The notes below the pieces were generated by a model. That model worked only from the letters and a program-made list of their open reading frames with translations, did no database searches and had not been told where the DNA came from. A DNA stretch of 32,233 nucleotides from Candidatus Troglogloeales bacterium (GTDB lineage Bacteria; Nitrospirota; Nitrospiria; SBBL01; SBBA01): NCBI GenBank assembly GCA_005239925.1, contig SBBA01000044.1:1-32233 (forward strand). The letters are read 5' to 3'. The translations under genes were made by a program, and so were the position numbers. Shown piece by piece: positions 29,489-32,233 of this stretch (position 1 is the first letter of the stretch; each line of letters starts with the position of its first letter).

Positions 29489-32233
29489 CTACGTCGTTAA
29501 CCGCTTGTAAATCCGAGGCAGCTTTTTCGGTAGGGACTCTACCCTGTCCACGACCAAATAGGCCACGTCGCCATACATGCCCGGGAGATACTCGGCCCCT
29601 TCACGATCCACCGTGATACAAAAGGGATGAATCCCCAGTTGCCGGGCCTCGCTTAACGCCTTCTTAACATCGGCATAGGCGTACGAGCCTTTGTAATGAT
29701 CGTCCAAAGGCTTCCCATCCGACAGCAGCACCAGAATCTTTGTTTGCGCCGTCTCATTGGAAAGTTTTGATAGGGTGTGACGAATCGCAGCGCCGTCCCT
29801 GTTTTGCCACAGCGGGTTCATGCTGCCAATGGAACGATCCACCTGCCTCGTCAACTTTTGATCAAAATCTTTTAGAATATAAAAATCGACGGCCTCGTTA
29901 CTCCGTCCTGAAAAACCGTACAGGGCAAACCGATCCCCAATGGCGGAAAGGGCGTGGGAGAGCAATATCAACGCCTCCTTTTCAATCTGCAAAACCGATT
30001 TGCCGGAAGATAAGCGTCGCTGTGTCGAGCCGGATAGATCAACCAAAAAGGCCGCGGCGACTGATCGTTCCTTCTTACGCCGCTCGGTATAAATGCGTCC
30101 GGAAGGAGACCGCCCGGCCCAGGCCTCCACACGATGCTCCATGAGGCGGTCCAAATCAATCCCGTCCCCCTCCAACACCCCCTTACACAAAACCACCCCT
30201 TCGGGGGCGAGATATTGAAACCCGCGCTTAATTGATTTGATAATCCCGCCGTACTCAGCCATCATATTTTCAACAAAATCCTCCCCTCCAAAAACAGGCG
30301 GCTCCTTTTCATAAATACGACAAAACCCCACCCGATACTCATCCACCTCACAATCCCACTCAGGCACAACGGTGTCAGCGAACGGACCGCTTCCGTTGGG
30401 CGGGACGCCGCCTGCGGGCGCGGTGGGCGTACCAGAGTTTTCAGTCTTAACAGTTTGCTCTTCCACCAACATAGAATCAGCAGGTGTTTTGGTTTCGGGG
30501 CCCCCTTTAGAAGATATGAGCTCCGCGCCTTTCATCTCTTGAATCAGCAAGTCACGCGCCCTCTTCTCAACACGTTTTGGATCAATGTCACCACGCACGG
30601 TAAATCGTGTTTTTCCCGACTCCGTGCCTGATCCTTTGACTTGATCTCCCTTCTCTTCAAAGGCCTCCATAGGCTTGGAAATATCAGGAGGTGGCGTGCC
30701 ATCATCCAGCAGATCATAGACAGCCTTGGCCGCTCTCATCGAATAAGTAACGTCTGCACTCACGCTTTGCACTGCGCCCATGATTCTGCAACATTCGAAG
30801 ACGGTTTGAACAAGCTCTGATGGGATCGGGGCAATCGTTTTCCCAGCCAATGATATCTGTGCAAGCAGTTCGGTTATCATCTGGCTACGAGGCGCTTGGG
30901 GCGATAGGAGAGGCCGGTGGGCCAGCTCGCCTTCCCGCAATCGGATAAAGGATTCTCGAAGCCCTGGGTATTCTTCCTTAAGGAGAAATTCAATCCGCGC
31001 CCCCTCGGCAATATCAAAAAGTTGTTTGATCAAGGTCTGATTGGGAAAGATATCCAAAAAGGATGCAAGGGTATTCTGGCTTACCGACGCCTCCCTTCCC
31101 CCCTCTTTCCCATCCCTCCCCTTCAAGGGGAGGTTAGGTGGGGATGGGTTGTAGGGGAGAGATTGGGTGAGGGGGAGCGGGCGCGATGATGCCAACAGAG
31201 GTTTTATCAGATCAGCGACTTTTTCTGCATTCGGCCAAAATGTATTAAACTCTATATACCCCGCCTGAAATGCTGTTGCCACCTTGTACCACTCCCGATT
31301 TTGGACTGGGTCTTCATAGAAGGCGATATGTGATGGAAGATAAATCGTATGGCCGTCAGTCGTAGGGGCGCACGGCCGTGCGCCCCTCTCCTCGTCGGGG
31401 TCATCAATTGCCTTCAGGATCACCGGTCGGCCCGATAGGGCCCTGGCAAACGGTTCCAGGACATTGATATAAGAGGCAAGAAAGACCCCGCCTTTTAAAC
31501 GGTTTGCAAACTCTTTTGCTGCCGCAGACTCCAACGTGAAATAGCGAAACCCGCCGCCTGCCTTCATCAGGGCAATGCCGTGATCAATCCATTCTAAGAA
31601 AGAATCTGCCCTCACCTCGGCCATAATCTTTGGGGTATTCATGAACAACCCCTTTGCAATATCCACGTCAACTATGGCGATCTGCAAGGTCTTTTTCAGA
31701 AAGGGCGCAATAAGCGCAGCAGGTAGTGGGGAAAGGATTTGTGCCGATGTAGTAAAGAGGGTGATGGCCCGCTCTGGAGAGACGGCCAGCATTTCATTAA
31801 TCAGCGCCAGCAGGGGGGCGGCATCGGCATTTATTTTGGAAAAAATTTCGGAAGAGGTACGAATAAAGGTAATGGCAAAAAAGAGTTTATCAACGGCAAA
31901 TTTTTTTGCCACATCTACCCAGACAGGAAGCAATGGCATGGGGAGATGTTTTAACAGGGAGGGGGTGGCGTTGAAATATTCCACGGCCAGGGTGTAGTCG
32001 GTCAGTGTAAATCCGTACTGAGCCCATGTATGAAGGGCGTTGCTATCGGAGCTGACATCGGCAAGAAACGAAGGGGCCTGTTGGTAGTAACAAAGCGCCA
32101 AGTTGGGGTGTGTCTGTGCCCATTTAAGGCCCAGTTGAATAAACGCCTTTCGCGCCGCTGGGTCTGGTATTTTGGATAGCCGTATTGGCCCATCGCGGAA
32201 ATAACGGATGCCAGATGCCGTAGAGTGCTGGGC
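29489..32233 (-). CDS. NorD/CbbO-type VWA protein (N-terminus beyond the window)
   Basis: The minus frame is open from 32233 to the stop at 29489, at least 914 residues, with its start outside the window; the TTG at 32101 is not a real start because coding continues upstream. The first 650 residues are helical repeats with long linkers. The C-terminal 200 form a von Willebrand A domain with the metal site FLVDLSGSTQ and NorD-like motifs IGDRFALYGFSGR, LLSDGKPLDDHYKG, GIHPFCITVDREGAEYLP. NorD/CbbO proteins work with a MoxR-type ATPase (NorQ/CbbQ) to insert metals into or reactivate nitric oxide reductase or Rubisco. The partner ATPase may lie just upstream. Three different dispersed repeats sit inside the gene in frame (30374, 31091, 31364). 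Confidence 0.88.
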   Translation of the reverse strand, partial: AQHSTASGIRYFRDGPIRLSKIPDPAARKAFIQLGLKWAQTHPNLALCYYQQAPSFLADVSSDSNALHTWAQYGFTLTDYTLAVEYFNATPSLLKHLPMPLLPVWVDVAKKFAVDKLFFAITFIRTSSEIFSKINADAAPLLALINEMLAVSPERAITLFTTSAQILSPLPAALIAPFLKKTLQIAIVDVDIAKGLFMNTPKIMAEVRADSFLEWIDHGIALMKAGGGFRYFTLESAAAKEFANRLKGGVFLASYINVLEPFARALSGRPVILKAIDDPDEERGARPCAPTTDGHTIYLPSHIAFYEDPVQNREWYKVATAFQAGYIEFNTFWPNAEKVADLIKPLLASSRPLPLTQSLPYNPSPPNLPLKGRDGKEGGREASVSQNTLASFLDIFPNQTLIKQLFDIAEGARIEFLLKEEYPGLRESFIRLREGELAHRPLLSPQAPRSQMITELLAQISLAGKTIAPIPSELVQTVFECCRIMGAVQSVSADVTYSMRAAKAVYDLLDDGTPPPDISKPMEAFEEKGDQVKGSGTESGKTRFTVRGDIDPKRVEKRARDLLIQEMKGAELISSKGGPETKTPADSMLVEEQTVKTENSGTPTAPAGGVPPNGSGPFADTVVPEWDCEVDEYRVGFCRIYEKEPPVFGGEDFVENMMAEYGGIIKSIKRGFQYLAPEGVVLCKGVLEGDGIDLDRLMEHRVEAWAGRSPSGRIYTERRKKERSVAAAFLVDLSGSTQRRLSSGKSVLQIEKEALILLSHALSAIGDRFALYGFSGRSNEAVDFYILKDFDQKLTRQVDRSIGSMNPLWQNRDGAAIRHTLSKLSNETAQTKILVLLSDGKPLDDHYKGSYAYADVKKALSEARQLGIHPFCITVDREGAEYLPGMYGDVAYLVVDRVESLPKKLPRIYKRLTT
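30374..30425 (+). repeat. Family A repeat inside the VWA gene
   Basis: CAGCGAACGGACCGCTTCCG continues TTGGGCGGGACGCCGCCTGC and GGGCGCGGTG. It matches the 3' two thirds of 17339-17399. On the coding (minus) strand it reads PTAPAGGVPPNGSGPFA in the linker before the VWA domain. The same AGGVPPNGS appears in the open frame before the epsilon gene. Confidence 0.85.
31091..31176 (-). repeat. Low-complexity C/T-G/A repeat inside the VWA gene (family E)
   Basis: On the coding strand CCCTCACCCAATCTCTCCCC is followed by TACAACCCATCCCCACCTAA and CCTCCCCTTGAAGGGGAGGG. The central CTCCCCTTGAAGGGGAG is palindromic. It resembles the CCCTCACCC...AAGGGGGAGAGGG dispersed repeat seen in many genomes. It encodes the odd stretch PYNPSPPNLPLKGRDGKEGG in frame. 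Confidence 0.7.
31364..31387. repeat. Family C perfect palindrome inside the VWA gene
   Basis: AGGGGCGCACGG and its exact complement CCGTGCGCCCCT form a 24-base palindrome (31364-31387), preceded by GT and followed by C. It encodes ERGARPCAPT on the coding strand without breaking the frame. Confidence 0.85.

Noticed and set aside
1-32233. Global reassignment of TAG as a sense codon
   Set aside because: Many intact genes (lptF, panB, fthC, the exported proteins at 2056 and 5292) end in TAG at the expected place.

Overview
The window looks like a bacterial chromosome segment with roughly balanced base composition. It most resembles a chemolithoautotrophic Gram-negative, and my best guess is a member of the Nitrospirota. 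The main reason is a complete five-subunit 2-oxoacid:ferredoxin oxidoreductase operon (epsilon-alpha-beta-gamma-delta), the oxygen-tolerant type known from Hydrogenobacter and Nitrospira and used there in the reductive TCA cycle. A Cam-type gamma carbonic anhydrase with an export signal, the Lpt lipopolysaccharide permease pair and a NorD/CbbO-type VWA protein fit a Gram-negative autotroph. Taxonomy is inferred from gene content only.

Layout. 1-495: the start of a transposase running off the left edge, then sequence without a convincing gene. 496-1239: exported gamma carbonic anhydrase. 1240-2693: an accessory island with a perfect palindrome, a REP-like repeat, a truncated second copy of the lptF 5' end, and two small exported proteins of unknown function. 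2694-4860: lptF-lptG. 4861-5867: repeat, palindrome, a sigma-54-type promoter and an exported F5/8-type-C-like protein. 6026-6102: tRNA-Arg(CCG), minus strand. 6235-8540: a folate one-carbon block (5-formyl-THF cyclo-ligase, folD, panB). 8777-11403, minus strand: hflX, purU and a 25-residue membrane peptide. 11404-11817: repeat debris and a double zinc ribbon. 12095-12695: a CBS-domain protein and a small membrane protein behind a strong promoter and a leader hairpin. 12793-17329, minus strand: the oxidoreductase operon, with a 52-residue membrane protein hidden between beta and alpha. 17400-18135: insertion-sequence debris. 18136-24957: a sigma-54 activator without receiver domain, a large TPR protein, a methyltransferase-kinase fusion and an O-antigen-ligase-like protein, probably for envelope polysaccharide. 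24975-28620: a Ser/Thr kinase and a lipoprotein, each interrupted by one in-frame TAG, around an exported Ig-like protein. 28816-29320: a BrnT/BrnA toxin-antitoxin pair. 29489-32233: a NorD/CbbO-type VWA protein, incomplete at the right edge.

How the genes work together. The folate block is coherent: cyclo-ligase and FolD feed 5,10-methylene-THF, which PanB uses as hydroxymethyl donor, while PurU on the facing strand drains formyl-THF. The oxidoreductase operon with the exported carbonic anhydrase suggests CO2 handling and fixation. LptF/LptG, the O-antigen ligase and the methyltransferase-kinase fusion belong to envelope biogenesis.

The most unusual theme is several families of short dispersed repeats that sit between genes and also inside open reading frames without breaking them. 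One family has a core close to GTCGGGACGCCGACTGCGG and a longer form of about 60 bp. It is present in panB, the kinase and the VWA gene, and just outside four others. A tandem dimer of the core is identical in panB and in the kinase, in opposite orientation relative to the coding strand. The VWA gene carries three different repeat families in frame. This looks like a genome-wide protein-invading repeat system, comparable in principle to the Rickettsia palindromic elements.
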